Part shown: in pieces, positions 54,806 to 63,022 of the stretch | Numbering within the stretch: position 1 is the first letter of the stretch | Layout of the letters: each line of letters begins with the position of its first letter | NCBI RefSeq assembly: GCF_001297015.1 | Contig: NZ_LIGE01000041.1 | Span: 62,001 to 126,000 of the forward strand | Source of the DNA: Pseudomonas sp. RIT-PI-r | GTDB taxonomy: Bacteria > Pseudomonadota > Gammaproteobacteria > Pseudomonadales > Pseudomonadaceae | DNA length: 64,000 nucleotides | Direction: 5' to 3' | The notes under the pieces: generated by a model | The model's input: the letters and a program-made list of their open reading frames with translations, nothing else | The model's database searches: none | Told to the model about the DNA's origin: nothing | Program-made: the position numbers and the translations under genes

Positions 54806-54882
54806 CGGGGTATAGCGCAGTCCGGTAGCGCGCCTGCTTTGGGAGCAGGATGTCAGGAGTTCGAATCCCCTTACCCCGACCA
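54806..54882 (+). tRNA. tRNA-Pro (anticodon TGG), copy 2
   Basis: All 77 bases are identical to the copy at 54554. It begins two bases after a terminator T run and has no recognisable promoter of its own, so expression may depend on readthrough. The flanks differ from copy 1 beyond the preceding C. Confidence 0.95.
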
Positions 54883-54885
54883 TAT

Positions 54886-54922
54886 TAAAAATCCTCGTAT
54901 CGAAAGATACGGGGATTTTTTT
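54886..54922 (+). terminator. Rho-independent terminator after tRNA-Pro copy 2
   Basis: AAAAATCCTCGTATC-GAAA-GATACGGGGATTTTTTTT; one mismatch-like wobble in the stem. Confidence 0.9.
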
Positions 54923-55045
54923 TGTCCTTCGAAAAGACAATTCCCTTCAAGTCATCGTACAACTGGCCGATAGCCCGCTAACACGAGGGGACTGCCATGG
55001 CTTCGCCCCTTGAATCTGGCCAATACAAGAATAAGGGCGTGCGTC

Positions 55046-56671
55046 ATGTTGCTTCGTCAGTTGAATATTGCTCCCCGGGCTGCCCTGGGATTCGCCCTGA
55101 TCGCGGTGTTGGTGGCTTTGCTCGGTGTGTTTGCGCTCGGGCAGATGTCGAGTATTCGCGACAGTGAAGTCGCGGTAGAAAACCAGTGGCTGCCGAGTAT
55201 TCGTGGCGGCGACGAGATTCGCGAAATCATGCTGCGCATCCGCACCATCTCGCTGCGCATGGCGCTGGATCAGGATCCGGCCAACATTGCGACTTACCGC
55301 AGCCAGATGGACACCCGAGACAAGGAGCTGAGCGAGAAAATCGCCGCTTACGACAAACTGGTCAACACCCCGGAAGGCCAGCAGCTATACGACCAATTCA
55401 AAAAGACCTTCGCCGCCTATCGCAGTGGCATCGCTCAATCTTTCACCCTCGCCGAGCAAGGCAAGCGTGATGAGCTGACCAGGTTATTGCTGGTCGACAT
55501 GAAAACCGTCGTCGATGGTTCCGGCAAACAACTCAACGACCTGGCGGATCTGTTCGCCAAACAGGTCGCCGCCGAGAGCCAGAAGTCCGCTGCGCACTAC
55601 GAAAACTCGCGCACCATTGTCAGTTTGTTTATTGCTTTAGCCGCGCTGGCCACGGTGGCGCTGGCGATGATGCTCACGCGCAGTATCGTCCGGCCGCTGA
55701 GCAGTGCCGTGAGCGCAGCAGAAAGTGTGGCGCAGGGTGATCTGACCCGGCCAATCGAAACCCATGGCAATGATGAAGTCAGTCGCTTGCTCAAAGCCTT
55801 GGCGACCATGCAGCAGAACCTGCGTGAGACGCTGCAAGGCATCAGCGGTTCGGCGACGCAATTGGCAACGGCTGCCGATGAGCTCAATGCGGTGACGCTC
55901 GACAGCACGCAGGGGCTGCAACAGCAGAACAATGAAATCGAACAAGCCGCCACTGCGGTCAACCAGATGACGGCAGCGGTGGAGGAGGTCGCACGCAATG
56001 CCGTGTCGACCTCTGACGCGACTCGTCAGTCCAGCGAGTCGGCGCATCTGGGCCAGGTGCGCGTCAGTGAGACCGCCACGGCCATCAACGCGCTGGCCAG
56101 TGACGTCCAACAGACCGGTGAGTTGGTGCAATCACTGGCTAACCAGTCGCAGAACATTGGCAAAGTATTGGACGTGATTCGGGCGATTGCCGAGCAGACC
56201 AACCTGCTGGCACTCAACGCAGCGATTGAAGCGGCGCGTGCGGGTGAGAGCGGACGAGGTTTTGCCGTGGTTGCCGATGAAGTGCGGGCGTTGGCTTATC
56301 GCACGCAGCAATCGACGCAGGAGATCGAGCAGATGGTCCAGGGCATGCGCAGCGGTTCGAGCCTGGCGCTGGATTCGATGCAGGCCAGTACCGCGCGTGC
56401 CACGACCACGCTGGCGCTCGCCGAGCGCGCCGGTGAAGCGCTGCAAACCATTACCGCGTCAGTGCATCAGATCCATGAGCGCAATCTGGTGATCGCCAGT
56501 GCCGCCGAAGAGCAGGCGCAAGTAGCCCGGGAAGTGGATCGCAACCTGGTGAACATTCGTGATTTGTCAGTACGTTCTGCCGCCGGTGCCGACCAGACCA
56601 GTGCATCCAGCCATGAATTGTCGCAACTGGCCAATGCCTTGCAGGGCATGGTGCGGCGCTTCCAGCTGTAA
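55046..56671 (+). CDS. Methyl-accepting chemotaxis protein (four-helix-bundle sensor)
   Basis: 541 residues. Membrane helix 1 at about 11-32, a periplasmic 4HB_MCP domain about 35-185 (DSEVAVENQWLPSIRGGDEIREIMLRIRT split over two helices), helix 2 about 190-212, HAMP to about 265, then the signalling domain with the conserved hairpin EQTNLLALNAAIEAARAGE. No C-terminal CheR pentapeptide is present. The ligand cannot be told; small helical-bundle sensors of this type often bind C2-C4 acids or amino acids. The ATG at 55046 starts the first membrane helix; no che genes are adjacent. Confidence 0.93.
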   Translation: MLLRQLNIAPRAALGFALIAVLVALLGVFALGQMSSIRDSEVAVENQWLPSIRGGDEIREIMLRIRTISLRMALDQDPANIATYRSQMDTRDKELSEKIAAYDKLVNTPEGQQLYDQFKKTFAAYRSGIAQSFTLAEQGKRDELTRLLLVDMKTVVDGSGKQLNDLADLFAKQVAAESQKSAAHYENSRTIVSLFIALAALATVALAMMLTRSIVRPLSSAVSAAESVAQGDLTRPIETHGNDEVSRLLKALATMQQNLRETLQGISGSATQLATAADELNAVTLDSTQGLQQQNNEIEQAATAVNQMTAAVEEVARNAVSTSDATRQSSESAHLGQVRVSETATAINALASDVQQTGELVQSLANQSQNIGKVLDVIRAIAEQTNLLALNAAIEAARAGESGRGFAVVADEVRALAYRTQQSTQEIEQMVQGMRSGSSLALDSMQASTARATTTLALAERAGEALQTITASVHQIHERNLVIASAAEEQAQVAREVDRNLVNIRDLSVRSAAGADQTSASSHELSQLANALQGMVRRFQL

Positions 56672-56684
56672 GCGCCAGACGTGA

Positions 56685-56725
56685 AAAAGCCGCGTTTCTC
56701 TCAGGAGAAGCGCGGCTTGGTTTTT
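56685..56725. terminator. Bidirectional terminator
   Basis: AAAAAGCCGCG-TTTCTC-TCAG-GAGAAG-CGCGGCTTGGTTTTTT, between the convergent chemoreceptor and EF-hand genes; A and T runs on both sides. Confidence 0.88.
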
Positions 56726-56733
56726 TCTGCTGA

Positions 56734-57141
56734 TCAGGCGCCGTCTTGATCTTTGAGGTGCTCGAACAGTCCTTTGGGCATTTTCTTGCCGTTGGATTCA
56801 AAGTTGGCCTTCACGTTGTTGTAGGCCTCTTGTTCGTCGATAAAACCGTCATGGTTGGTGTCGATCGTGTCGAAGTCGGACTTCGGCGCGACTTTGAGGA
56901 ATTCGGCGCGCGAGACCTTGCCGTCACCGTCGCTGTCAGTCTTGGCCATCGAGGCATCGCCACATTTGCCTTCACCGCATTTGCCTTCCGGCGCTTTCAC
57001 CGAGGTTTCCGCCGAAGCGACCATGTAGCCCTGCGCCAGTGGTTGAGCGGCAAATACCGAACCGGACAGCATCAGGCCACCAGCCAAGGCTGCGCCGATC
57101 AGGCCAATGGAATTTTTACCGAGGGTCGAAGTACGGGACAT
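56734..57141 (-). CDS. EF-hand protein with KCG repeat (HvfA-like N-terminus)
   Basis: 135 residues starting MSRTSTLGKNSIGL behind AGGAG. The signal peptide or anchor ends near VFAAQ (about 32). Then comes a Cys repeat, EGKCGEGKCGDASM (about 53-66), as seen in the HvfA/bufferin-type metal-linked peptides, followed by two EF-hands, DSDGDGKVSRAEF and DTNHDGFIDEQEA, with all calcium ligands in place. Export to the periplasm is predicted. The usual HvfB/HvfC (DUF692) or DoxX partners are absent here. It could sequester copper or calcium; neither is shown. Confidence 0.85.
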   Translation of the reverse strand: MSRTSTLGKNSIGLIGAALAGGLMLSGSVFAAQPLAQGYMVASAETSVKAPEGKCGEGKCGDASMAKTDSDGDGKVSRAEFLKVAPKSDFDTIDTNHDGFIDEQEAYNNVKANFESNGKKMPKGLFEHLKDQDGA

Positions 57142-57324
57142 CTGGAATCTCCTGGGCTGCGCTGTGCAACCACACGTTAAGGGCGAAAGCCTGAGCAGTT
57201 GCTGCTCGGGTGTGGCCATTTAGCGGTGGCGGTGTATCGCGACTGTGTCGCCAGGCGGGGAGTTTGTAAGCGAAGGTTAGATATTACGGACGCAGATACA
57301 TTACGAGACAGAATCACAAATCAA

Positions 57325-57416
57325 ATGTAGGCCTTCGCCTGCTCGCGATAGCGGTGTATCAGGCAACATCGTTGTCGTTTGACACAACGCTATCGCGAGC
57401 AGGCTCACTCCTACAG
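57325..57416. repeat. REPIN-like inverted repeat, type A, left arm altered
   Basis: The left arm reads GTAGGCCTTCGCCTGCTCGC (the usual AGTGAG replaced by CTTCGC...), the right arm CGCGAGCAGGCTCACTCCTA is intact. Downstream of ndh. Confidence 0.8.
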
Positions 57417-57424
57417 GTCTTACA

Positions 57425-58723
57425 TCAGTGCAGTTTCAAGCGCGGCTCGGTGCCACGGCCAATCTTGCTGCCCAGCATCAGCATCGCCGTGCGGAACGGC
57501 CCGTACAGCGCCATCTGGTGCATACGATACAGCGACACGTAAAACATTCGCGCCAGCCAGCCTTCGAGCATCACACTGCCCGTCAGATTACCCATCAAGT
57601 TACCCACGGCGGAAAAACGCGACAGTGAGATCAGCGAGCCGTAGTCGGTGTATTTGTACTCCGGCAGGGTCTTGCCTTCGATGCGCAGCTTTAGCGACTT
57701 GGCCAGCAGCGATGCCTGTTGGTGCGCTGCTTGTGCACGCGGCGGTACGTTGCGATCGGTGCCCGGTTGCGGGCAGGCCGCGCACTCGCCGAAGGCGACG
57801 GTGTTTTCATCGCGGGTGGTTTGCAGCGTCGGCAGCACTTGCAGTTGATTGATGCGGTTGGTTTCCAGGCCGTCGATGTCTTTGAGGAAACCTGGCGCGC
57901 GGATACCGGCAGCCCGGACTTTGAGGCTCGCCTTGATCTCGGTGCCGTCGGCAGTGATCAGGCTGTCCGCCGTCACTTCGCTGACCGAGGCGTTGGTCAT
58001 GACATTGACCCCGAGTTTCTCCAGCGTCTTGTGCACTGGCCCGCTGATGCGTTCCGGCAGGGCAGGCAACACCCGAGGCCCGGCTTCGATCAGGGTGATG
58101 TGCATGTTTTCCGGTTTGATCCGGTCCAGGCCATACGCCGCCAGCTCATGGGCGGCATTGTGCAGTTCTGCCGCCAGCTCGACGCCCGTCGCGCCAGCAC
58201 CGACGATCGCTACGCTGATCTGCTCGACGACATCGGTTTGCCCGGCGTGCGCACGCAGATAGTGGTTGAGCAGTTGCTGGTGGAAACGCTCGGCCTGTTT
58301 GCGGGTGTCGAGGAACAGGCAGTGCTGCGCCGCGCCCTGAGTGCCGAAATCATTGGTGGTGCTGCCGACGCTGATGACCAGCGAGTCGTACTGCACTTCA
58401 CGCGCCGGCACCAGTTCTACGCCGTTTTCGTCGTAGGTCGCTGCCAGCTGGATTTTCTTCTGTGCGCGATCGAGCCCGCTCATGCGCCCCAGCTGGAACT
58501 CGAAGTGGTTCCATTTAGCCTGGGCAACATAGTTGAGTTCGTCTTCGGAGGAGTTCAGCGATCCGGCGGCCACTTCGTGCAGCAGTGGTTTCCAGATGTG
58601 CGTCAGGTTGGCGTCGACCAGCATCACACTGGCGGTGCCACGCTTGCCCAGAGTCTTACCCAGACGGGTAGCCAACTCCAGACCGCCGGCGCCGCCGCCG
58701 ACAATAACAATACGATGGGACAT
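57425..58723 (-). CDS. ndh: Type II NADH dehydrogenase (NDH-2)
   Basis: 432 residues, two dinucleotide-binding folds: FAD motif IVIVGGGAGGLELA at about 5-18 and NADH motif VAIVGAGATGVELAAELH near 172. The conserved AAGIRAP and, for FAD closure, VAFGECAACPQ follow; the C-terminal region has the membrane-binding amphipathic helices. It oxidises NADH and reduces ubiquinone without pumping protons. The start MSHRIVIVGGG is the first sensible codon. A small DUF3094 gene lies 63 bases upstream. Confidence 0.93.
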   Translation of the reverse strand: MSHRIVIVGGGAGGLELATRLGKTLGKRGTASVMLVDANLTHIWKPLLHEVAAGSLNSSEDELNYVAQAKWNHFEFQLGRMSGLDRAQKKIQLAATYDENGVELVPAREVQYDSLVISVGSTTNDFGTQGAAQHCLFLDTRKQAERFHQQLLNHYLRAHAGQTDVVEQISVAIVGAGATGVELAAELHNAAHELAAYGLDRIKPENMHITLIEAGPRVLPALPERISGPVHKTLEKLGVNVMTNASVSEVTADSLITADGTEIKASLKVRAAGIRAPGFLKDIDGLETNRINQLQVLPTLQTTRDENTVAFGECAACPQPGTDRNVPPRAQAAHQQASLLAKSLKLRIEGKTLPEYKYTDYGSLISLSRFSAVGNLMGNLTGSVMLEGWLARMFYVSLYRMHQMALYGPFRTAMLMLGSKIGRGTEPRLKLH

Positions 58724-58786
58724 AGGGATAACTCGCAAGGTTTTTAAAGGAAATCGGTGCGGTTACCCAAGCGAGCGCGAGGCAGC

Positions 58787-58960
58787 TCATAGCGTCAGGT
58801 AACTGATAAATCGGCTCAACAGGCCCAGACCAATGGTCACTGCCAGCACCAGCACGAGGAGCATCCACGGCCGGAAAGGTCGGCGCTCGACTCGGTGTTG
58901 GGACAGTTGCAGGTACTCTTCGACATGTTTCTGGTCTTCAGGGTTCAGGCGGCTGGTCAT
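58787..58960 (-). CDS. DUF3094 single-span membrane protein
   Basis: 57 residues: MTSRLNPEDQKHVEEYL, a basic stretch (HRVERRPFRPW) and one membrane helix, MLLVLVLAVTIGLGLLSRF. It is below the usual ORF length cut-off but reads as a normal gene. I recall DUF3094 as exactly such a protein, found beside ndh in pseudomonads. Probably cotranscribed with ndh. The ribosome site is weak (TGACGAGGCAAAT). Confidence 0.8.
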   Translation of the reverse strand: MTSRLNPEDQKHVEEYLQLSQHRVERRPFRPWMLLVLVLAVTIGLGLLSRFISYLTL

Positions 58961-59011
58961 ATTTGCCTCGTCAGGTAGACGTTGCTGAATGGGCAGAAGC
59001 TACAGCGGTTT

Positions 59012-59539
59012 TTATCCGGGGTTGAACGCAGCATAGCCGCTGTCCGGAACCGGTTCGACGCTCACGCTATCTTCAAGGCGGATGATCCCGCTTTGTAACA
59101 CCCGCGCGGTAATTCCGCCATGCCCGCGCACGGCTTGAAAGGTGCCGGGGCCAAGGTTGTTCTGCAAGCGCGCGCAAGGCTGACACCAACCGGTGGTTTC
59201 GAATATTGCCTGACCGATGCGAAAGCGCCGACCCTTCAGGCTAAACAAATTGATACCGCTGATAACGAGATTGCGCCGCAGATCTTCAGGCCTGACCGGT
59301 TGATCGTCCGGACGCCCCATCAAGGCGTTGATGACGGCCAGATGTTCCCACTGAATCAGCGTCACTTGCCGCGCATTGCGCACACCGGGGCGCGCATGAT
59401 CGCCGGTCAGCCCGGCTTCGAGCCGCGCCTCGACGGCATCCAGCTCGATCATCGGCCCACGGGATTCCGGACGCACGCCAATCCAGCGCACACGGCCGGA
59501 CTGCGGTACGTCGGCAATCAACTGCTGAAGCGGCGTCAC
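59012..59539 (-). CDS. MOSC-domain protein
   Basis: 175 residues. The MOSC core includes LTGDHARPGVRNARQVTL and the conserved Cys in TTGWCQPCARLQNNLG near residue 120, which in relatives holds the molybdenum-cofactor sulfur. It probably transfers sulfur or binds a Moco-type ligand; N-hydroxylated substrates are reduced by some relatives. Its start overlaps the DUF1780 gene by four bases, so the two are coupled. Confidence 0.9.
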   Translation of the reverse strand: MTPLQQLIADVPQSGRVRWIGVRPESRGPMIELDAVEARLEAGLTGDHARPGVRNARQVTLIQWEHLAVINALMGRPDDQPVRPEDLRRNLVISGINLFSLKGRRFRIGQAIFETTGWCQPCARLQNNLGPGTFQAVRGHGGITARVLQSGIIRLEDSVSVEPVPDSGYAAFNPG

Positions 59540-60162
59540 AGGCTGATCCCGACGTCAAAGACGATGCTGCGTCCGAGGTTGCTGCGCAAGAAATCCGGCG
59601 CATCCGGATGGGCGAACAGCACGCGGGCGAAGGTCGGGCCGACCAGGGACAGTGAGCGCCAACCCTGACGCAAATATTCGGTGGGCGGCGGGAAGTGACT
59701 GTTCAGATCCAGCACTTCGCGCTTGAGGCTGGCGAAGGCAATGATGTCCAGCTCGCCGAGATCCATGCCGCGTTCTTTGTAGTTGTGGGCTTTTTTGCGC
59801 AAGGTCGGTGCCAGTCGCATGAGGAACTCATTGGCCGGGATGCGCTTGGGCTTGGCTTCTCGGCGCACCAGTTGGCTGAGAGAAAATGCACTGCGACGAC
59901 GCTGCAGTTCATCGCGCCATTCGTCATTGAGCCGGCGCCCTTCATCGAGGACGAAGAACACTTCGAAATTGGCCTCGCGAAACAGCACGTCCGGCGGCTC
60001 ACCAGCCGGCGCGAATTCGTCGACACGGTAAGGAATGTTCAAGCCTTGCAGCAGGCGCTGGCAAACCCAACGCTCACGCTCCCATTTGCGGGCATTGGAC
60101 AGGAACGCGTTGGCCTGCTCGGCCGCGATGGTCAGCAGGCGTAAGTAATCTGAGTCATCCAT
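59536..60162 (-). CDS. DUF1780 family protein
   Basis: 208 residues starting MDDSDYLRLL. Soluble, alpha-beta; the middle (PPDVLFREANFEVFFVLDEGR) holds Asp, Glu and Lys spacing a little like a nuclease core, but no defining motif is certain. Widely conserved in pseudomonads next to the MOSC gene, function unknown. Upstream codons are open to 60561 but run through a REPIN, so the start is placed at 60162. Confidence 0.85.
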   Translation of the reverse strand: MDDSDYLRLLTIAAEQANAFLSNARKWERERWVCQRLLQGLNIPYRVDEFAPAGEPPDVLFREANFEVFFVLDEGRRLNDEWRDELQRRRSAFSLSQLVRREAKPKRIPANEFLMRLAPTLRKKAHNYKERGMDLGELDIIAFASLKREVLDLNSHFPPPTEYLRQGWRSLSLVGPTFARVLFAHPDAPDFLRSNLGRSIVFDVGISL

Positions 60163-60243
60163 AAGCCCAAGCTTAGCGTTCAAATGCGACAAGCAGAAAG
60201 CTTTGCTTGGCTGATGTTTACAGATCCCCGCGTCATCGTGCAC

Positions 60244-60326
60244 TTGTAGGAGCTGCCGAAGGCTGCGATCTTTTGATCCTGTTCTTTTTAAAGTCAAAAG
60301 ATCGCAGCCTGCGGCAGCTCCTACAG
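60244..60326. repeat. REPIN-like inverted repeat, type C
   Basis: GTAGGAGCTGCCGAAGGCTG...GATCTTTTGATC and inverse ATCAAAAGATCGCAGCCTGC...CAGCTCCTAC. Between the divergent DUF1780 and CbiM-like genes. Confidence 0.88.
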
Positions 60327-60354
60327 GGGATGTGTCGTTGGAAAGGTGAGGGTC

Positions 60355-61044
60355 ATGATTGGAGCTGAACTGCTTTCGATAGCGAGCCTGACGCTCGGCT
60401 GGCTGATTTACCTGCCTGTGCTGCTGTGGGCGATCGCGCGTGCGCCGTGGGTCGAGTTGTTCAGCGACAGCCGCCGTCAGCATCTGCTGTTCGGCACGGT
60501 GTTCGCCTTGTTTCTGTTGTGGCTGGTGCGCAGGGATTTCGACACCGGCGTGTCGTATCACTTTATCGGCATGACCGCTGTGACCTTGCTGCTGGATTGG
60601 CCGCTGGCAATTGTCGCAGGCCTGATTGCACAGATCGGCCTGGTGCTATTGGGTCGTCAGGATCTGCTGGCGGTCGGGGTCAATGGCTCGCTGCTGATCC
60701 TGTTACCGGTGTTGATCACTGAATGTGTGGCGATCCTCGTCGAGCGCGCACAGCCACGTAATCCGTTCGTGTACATCTTCTGCTCCGGATTCTTCGCTGC
60801 GGCTTTGTCCGCGCTGTTATGTCTAATCCTGAGTCTGACGCTGCTGTGGTACGACGGTCTCTTCGCCATGCCGGAGTGGCTGGAAGACTTCATCGGTTAT
60901 TTGTGGCTGCTGCTGTTTCCCGAGGCGTTCATCAACGGCATGGTCGTCAGTGCGCTGGTGGTGTTCTGCCCGGAATGGCTGGAGACGTTCAATCGCACGC
61001 GCTACCTTTCGGCGCCGTGGAAGGATGACGATCCCAAGTCTTGA
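60355..61044 (+). CDS. CbiM-like membrane protein (ECF permease-type)
   Basis: 229 residues with six or seven membrane segments. It starts MIGAELLSIASLTLGW, with GGTGAGG upstream. The N-terminal lead resembles CbiM/NikM metal-uptake components and is annotated as an energy-coupling factor permease in relatives. No ATPase (CbiO) or transmembrane partner is nearby, so it may act alone, or have another job. It overlaps no neighbour and the small gene after it lies 65 bases away. Confidence 0.7.
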   Translation: MIGAELLSIASLTLGWLIYLPVLLWAIARAPWVELFSDSRRQHLLFGTVFALFLLWLVRRDFDTGVSYHFIGMTAVTLLLDWPLAIVAGLIAQIGLVLLGRQDLLAVGVNGSLLILLPVLITECVAILVERAQPRNPFVYIFCSGFFAAALSALLCLILSLTLLWYDGLFAMPEWLEDFIGYLWLLLFPEAFINGMVVSALVVFCPEWLETFNRTRYLSAPWKDDDPKS

Positions 61045-61109
61045 TCCATATCAAACCCGCCATGCGCGCGAAATTTCATGCTCGCGCAAATCCCTTCAGG
61101 AGCGGCGAC

Positions 61110-61325
61110 ATGAGTGTGTACGAGTGGGCAAGGCAGGAGACCCGGCAAAGTCTGGAAATGGCGCAGGAGGTGGGCTTTGACCCGGGGTTGAGTTTACGCG
61201 CCTTACTCAGTGCCGTGGTGCAACAGAGCAAGGCGGTGCGCAACGCCGAAGACCTGGCCGACGAGTTGCGCTTTTTGGCGGAAAACCTCGACGACGATCA
61301 GGACTACGGCTTTATGCGGCCCTGA
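61110..61325 (+). CDS. Small conserved hypothetical protein
   Basis: 71 residues starting MSVYEWARQETRQSLEMAQ; AGGAG lies six bases upstream, which makes the internal ATG better than upstream starts. Helical, acidic C-terminus (ENLDDDQDYGFMRP). No family known to me, though the sequence looks well maintained. It converges on yacG with six bases between the stops. Confidence 0.72.
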   Translation: MSVYEWARQETRQSLEMAQEVGFDPGLSLRALLSAVVQQSKAVRNAEDLADELRFLAENLDDDQDYGFMRP

Positions 61326-61331
61326 TCGGGA

Positions 61332-61532
61332 TCAGTGGCGCGGATCGAAATCGCCGGAAAACAGTTCATCCTCGGCATCAGGTGCAACGGGAATCTTGTG
61401 TTCTTCCGACGCCCAGGCGCCGAGGTCGATCAGCTTGCAGCGATCAGAGCAGAACGGCCGAAACTTGTTTTCAGGGGTGAATTCAACGGGCGCGCCGCAG
61501 GTTGGGCATTCAACGGTTGGGGTCTGGCTCAT
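61332..61532 (-). CDS. yacG: DNA gyrase inhibitor YacG
   Basis: 66 residues. Zinc-binding CPTCGAPVEF (9-) and FCSDRCKLIDLGAW, then an acidic tail. It binds GyrB and blocks DNA binding. Overlaps coaE by four bases, as in many gammaproteobacteria where the order pilD-coaE-yacG is conserved. Confidence 0.95.
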   Translation of the reverse strand: MSQTPTVECPTCGAPVEFTPENKFRPFCSDRCKLIDLGAWASEEHKIPVAPDAEDELFSGDFDPRH

Positions 61533-62152
61533 GCTTGGCCTCCGGATAAAGTCAGGTAAAAGTGATGCAGACGCTCGACTTCGCTGTGCAGCCAGGCGAG
61601 GTCGCGGTCGTTGACCACCACGTCGTCGGCGCGGCTCACGCGGTCTTCACGGCTCGACTGGGCCTTGAGGATCGCCTGAACCTGCTGTTCGCTGGTCTGG
61701 TCACGCTGCAGGGTACGCTCGATCTGCAATTGTTGCGGGGCGTCGATCACCAGGATGCGCTGGGTCATCGCGTATTGCCCGGACTCGATCAACAGCGGCG
61801 AAACCAGAATCGCGTAGGGCGATTGTGCCTGCGCCAGATGATGAGCGATTTCCTCGGCGATCAGCGGATGCAGCAGGGCTTCGAGCCAGCGGCGTTGTTC
61901 CGGCACCTCGAAGATCAGTTTGCGCAGGGCGGCGCGATCCAGCGTACCGTCGGCCTGCAAAACGCCGGGGCCGAAGTGTTCGGCTATTTTTGCCAGTGCC
62001 GGGCGACCCGGCTCGACCACCCAGCGCGCCGCATGATCTGCGTCGACCACATGGATGCCGAGGTCGATAAAGTGCTGTGCCGCCGCGCTTTTGCCGCTGC
62101 CAATGCCGCCGGTCAGGCCGAGAATCCAGGGTTTTTCCACAGGGGTATTCAT
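61529..62152 (-). CDS. coaE: Dephospho-CoA kinase
   Basis: 207 residues. P-loop LTGGIGSGKS at about 13-22, then VVDADHAAR. It phosphorylates dephospho-CoA, the final step of CoA synthesis. The start MNTPVEKPWILG overlaps the pilD stop by four bases; the upstream in-frame extension is inside pilD. Confidence 0.96.
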   Translation of the reverse strand: MNTPVEKPWILGLTGGIGSGKSAAAQHFIDLGIHVVDADHAARWVVEPGRPALAKIAEHFGPGVLQADGTLDRAALRKLIFEVPEQRRWLEALLHPLIAEEIAHHLAQAQSPYAILVSPLLIESGQYAMTQRILVIDAPQQLQIERTLQRDQTSEQQVQAILKAQSSREDRVSRADDVVVNDRDLAWLHSEVERLHHFYLTLSGGQA

Positions 62153-63021
62153 TTCAAACCGACAAACTGCCAATAGAAGTCGGTTATTTGACCACCCCAG
62201 AGCAAGGCAATCCAGCCGGCAATTGCCAGATAGGGACCGAAAGGGATTGGCGTTGAGGTTTCCTGAGCGCGCAAACGCAACACAATCACCCCGATAATCG
62301 CACCCACCAGCGAGGACAGCAGTATCGTCAGCGGTAAAATCTGCCAGCCACCCCAGGCGCCGAACAACGCGAGCAGCTTGAAATCGCCATGACCCATGCC
62401 GTCCTTGCCGGTCAACAGCTTGAACAGCCAGAACACCGACCACAGCGCCATGTAACCGGCGACTGCGCCCCACAGCGCGTCATGCAGCGGTACGAACAGC
62501 CCGAAACTGTTGACGATCAGACCCAGCCACAGCAACGGCAGTACCAGCACATCGGGCAGCAATTGATGCTCGATGTCGATCAGGCTCATCGCCAGCAAAG
62601 CCCAACTGAGAAAGATCAACAGACCAGCCTGCCAGCCAAAACCGAAATGCCAGGCGATGAATGCCGAGAGCAGGCCGCAGGCCAGTTCGGTCAATGGGTA
62701 CCGTTTGCTGATCGGTGACGCACAGGCTGAGCAACGCCCCCGCAGCGCCAGATAACTGAACAGCGGAATGTTTTCCCAGGCGCGAATTCGATGCGCGCAA
62801 TGCGGACATTCGGAGTGGGGCAGCATCAGGTTGTAGGTGGGCAGCGGTCGTTCCGCAGGCAAGCCCAGTACGTCGTGGGCCTGCTGGCGCCAATCGCGCT
62901 CGAGCATCTTCGGCAGACGCCAGATCAACACGTTGAGGAAGCTGCCCACCACCAGGCCCAGCAGCAGTGCGGTGCAAACGAAGGCCAGCGGATACAGGGC
63001 AAACAGTTCGTCGATAGGCAT
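62149..63021 (-). CDS. pilD: Type IV prepilin peptidase/N-methyltransferase PilD
   Basis: 290 residues, seven or eight membrane helices. The Cys domain is HSECPHCAHRI (about 70) and LRGRCSACASPIS, a zinc site; catalytic Asp residues are in SLIDIEHQLLPD and GMGHGDFKLL. It cleaves and methylates type IV pilins and type II pseudopilins at the inner membrane, so the fimU, pilVWXE and fimT products here are its substrates. The start MPIDELFAL lies one base after the pilC stop. Complete and apparently functional, unlike pilC. Confidence 0.95.
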   Translation of the reverse strand: MPIDELFALYPLAFVCTALLLGLVVGSFLNVLIWRLPKMLERDWRQQAHDVLGLPAERPLPTYNLMLPHSECPHCAHRIRAWENIPLFSYLALRGRCSACASPISKRYPLTELACGLLSAFIAWHFGFGWQAGLLIFLSWALLAMSLIDIEHQLLPDVLVLPLLWLGLIVNSFGLFVPLHDALWGAVAGYMALWSVFWLFKLLTGKDGMGHGDFKLLALFGAWGGWQILPLTILLSSLVGAIIGVIVLRLRAQETSTPIPFGPYLAIAGWIALLWGGQITDFYWQFVGLK

Positions 63022-63022
63022 G

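Noticed and set aside
54725..54940. 71-residue minus-strand frame (contains VGVRGFELLTSC)
   Set aside because: It is antisense to tRNA-Pro copy 2 and its terminators; such peptides are a well-known annotation artefact at tRNA genes.
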